Of a stretch of DNA of 15,698 nucleotides, positions 14,559 to 15,698 are shown one piece after another. The DNA is from Planctomycetaceae bacterium. GTDB lineage: Bacteria; Planctomycetota; Planctomycetia; Pirellulales; Thermoguttaceae. The stretch spans positions 1-15,698 of the forward strand of contig SUVI01000102.1 in the NCBI GenBank assembly GCA_015062085.1. The letters run 5' to 3'. Position 1 is the stretch's first letter. Each line of letters starts with the position of its first letter. Position numbers and translations under genes: made by a program. The notes beneath the pieces were generated by a model. That model was not told where the DNA came from and made no database searches. It saw nothing but the letters and a program-made list of their open reading frames with translations.

Positions 14559-15698
14559 TTAGGAAGTTTCTCCTTTCTTTTTGTTGCTCTTCTGCGGCTC
14601 TTCAGTGTCTTCAGTGGTAGAAAACTGGTACGCACACACCGTTCGGAGGATTTCGGAAAGCGGGACGGAATGTTTTTCAGCTGCCGCCTGACAGTCGGAA
14701 AATTCGGGTGAAAACTGAATGTCCGAGCTGCCGAACGTACCGATTTTGATCCGGATCGGACCAAACGGAGTCCCGACGGTTTCCCAGCGCCGATGTAGTG
14801 AGTACCGCGTCACCTGAAATTCACGGATCCCGAACGTTCCTGTTTCGCGGAAGAAGCATTCCAAGACGGCCTCACGCATTTCCGGAGCGATCAGAACGCC
14901 GAGCTGAGTTGCAGGACGCTGCTTTTTCATCGTCAGAGGAGTAAACCAGACGTCAAGCGCTCCCTGTGCAAAAAGCGACGCCATTGCTGCACCGAGCTGT
15001 TCCCCAGTCACGTCATCGAGATTGGCTTCCAGCTGGAGAAGAGTTTCCGTCAGGTACGGTTTCTGGCGGAGGGGTTCCGAGGAGCGTGAGTTTTCTGATC
15101 GTTCGGACTCGTAAAGGACCGCGCGAAGTACGTTGGGCCGTGACGCCATGGCACGGTGTCCGAACGAGTTGAACGAATCAAGGATCCGGGCATTTCCGCG
15201 GAGCTCGGCCTTTTTCCAGACTGCAAAAAGTGCCGCGGCTGTCGGGGTCAGCATCTCGCACTCTTCATTGTCCGTGGAGACTGCCAGACCGTATGTCTGA
15301 AGGAGTTCCTGCGTCGCGGGGGCTGGAAGCGGGTAAACTCCATGGGCACACCGAACCATACCGATCCCCGTTGGAAGTGGAGAGACCGAAATACCGTCCA
15401 CTTCCAAAAGCGTCAGTGCCAGACAGCTCCCAACGATGTCGATGATGGAATCCACTGCGCCGACCTCATGAAAATGCACCTCATCTGCCGGCTGACCGTG
15501 AACTTTCCCCTCTGCCTTTGCCAGCGCAAGGAAAACTTCAAGGGAAAGCCTCTTTGCGGTTTCTGGAAGGTCACTGTTCTCGATCAGACGCCGAATATCC
15601 GCGTGCGAACGGTGAATGTGCGAGTGTGCGTGGTCGTGCGAGTGTGCGTGGTCGTGCGAGTGTGCGTGGTCGTGCGAGTGTGCGTGGTCGTGCGAGTG
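14559..15698 (-). CDS. larC: Nickel-pincer cofactor biosynthesis protein LarC, N terminus beyond the window
   Basis: LarC inserts nickel into the pyridinium-thiocarboxylate precursor to form the pincer cofactor of lactate racemase and related enzymes. The reading frame stays open to the right edge, giving 379 visible residues. About 70-80 N-terminal residues are probably missing. In order are a His-rich stretch of repeated His-Ser-His-Asp-His-Ala units, then KVHGQPADEVHFHEVGAVDS (the family hallmark), CAHGVYPLPAPAT, LTPTAAALFA and RPNVLRAVLYE. The LarC2-like C-terminal half follows, with LEANLDDVTGEQLG, FTPLTMKKQRPATQLGVLI and FFRETGTFGIRE. Both halves are in one frame, unlike Lactobacillus plantarum, where a programmed frameshift joins them. 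A GTG at 15477-15479 is an internal Val of VHFHEV, not the start. The C terminus ends in a Lys/Glu-rich tail. No lactate racemase gene is in view. Confidence 0.92.
   Translation of the reverse strand, partial: HSHDHAHSHDHAHSHDHAHSHDHAHSHIHRSHADIRRLIENSDLPETAKRLSLEVFLALAKAEGKVHGQPADEVHFHEVGAVDSIIDIVGSCLALTLLEVDGISVSPLPTGIGMVRCAHGVYPLPAPATQELLQTYGLAVSTDNEECEMLTPTAAALFAVWKKAELRGNARILDSFNSFGHRAMASRPNVLRAVLYESERSENSRSSEPLRQKPYLTETLLQLEANLDDVTGEQLGAAMASLFAQGALDVWFTPLTMKKQRPATQLGVLIAPEMREAVLECFFRETGTFGIREFQVTRYSLHRRWETVGTPFGPIRIKIGTFGSSDIQFSPEFSDCQAAAEKHSVPLSEILRTVCAYQFSTTEDTEEPQKSNKKKGETS
15621..15698 (-). repeat. 18-bp in-frame His-rich repeat in larC, at least 4.3 copies
   Basis: Read on the + strand, CGAGTGTGCGTGGTCGTG occurs exactly at 15621, 15639, 15657 and 15675, and the first six bases of a fifth copy reach the window edge. 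On the coding (-) strand it encodes His-Asp-His-Ala-His-Ser. LarC proteins usually carry a short His-rich segment here, thought to bind or store nickel. This one has been enlarged by perfect tandem duplication and continues outside the window. Confidence 0.95.

Noticed and set aside
14361..14711. A + strand ORF of 116 codons in the convergent gap and over the larC 3' end
   Set aside because: It overlaps the well-supported larC frame by about 150 bases, has no ribosome site of note and its composition (Phe/Ser-rich) looks like an antisense shadow.
15477..15479. GTG as the start codon of larC
   Set aside because: The frame is open to the window edge, and the upstream residues (LEVFLALAKAEGKVHG and the His-rich stretch) match LarC family sequence.

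Overview
The window looks like bacterial chromosome, most likely from a planctomycete. This is an inference from three things: the class of large, loosely spaced signalling genes, the style of the Asp/Phe-rich acidic protein, and the form of the purine nucleoside phosphorylase. No rRNA, tRNA, phage or IS feature was seen. Lineage cannot be settled from the sequence alone.

Layout. Positions 1-169 hold a 13-bp non-coding tandem array that enters from the left edge. It is followed on the + strand by five genes that look like one functional module (232-12247). They are: a 1644-residue membrane protein whose N terminus resembles the GAP1-N2 domain (GTPase-associated protein 1); a membrane-anchored helical protein; a small von Willebrand A (vWA) protein with an intact metal site; a larger protein carrying two decayed vWA-like domains; and a PP2C-like phosphatase with a long repeat-bearing tail. 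A promoter-like element then precedes a short, very acidic protein (12461-13210). Next come a trimeric-class purine nucleoside phosphorylase (13380-14213), a 345-base gene-free convergent gap, and, on the - strand, LarC (nickel-pincer cofactor synthesis), which runs off the right edge.

How the genes may work together. GAP1-type proteins, vWA proteins and PP2C phosphatases recur in NTP-dependent bacterial conflict or signalling systems described by comparative genomics. Here two members carry membrane anchors and three are soluble, which suggests a membrane-associated complex with reversible phosphorylation. The GTPase or kinase and the effector expected in such systems are not in the window and would have to lie upstream. 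The last two genes are metabolic and look unrelated to the module.

A second theme is repetition. Besides the 13-bp array, six short in-frame tandem arrays with units of 9, 15, 18 or 30 bp lie inside four of the genes, many with nearly identical copies. This suggests recent slippage-type expansion across the region.
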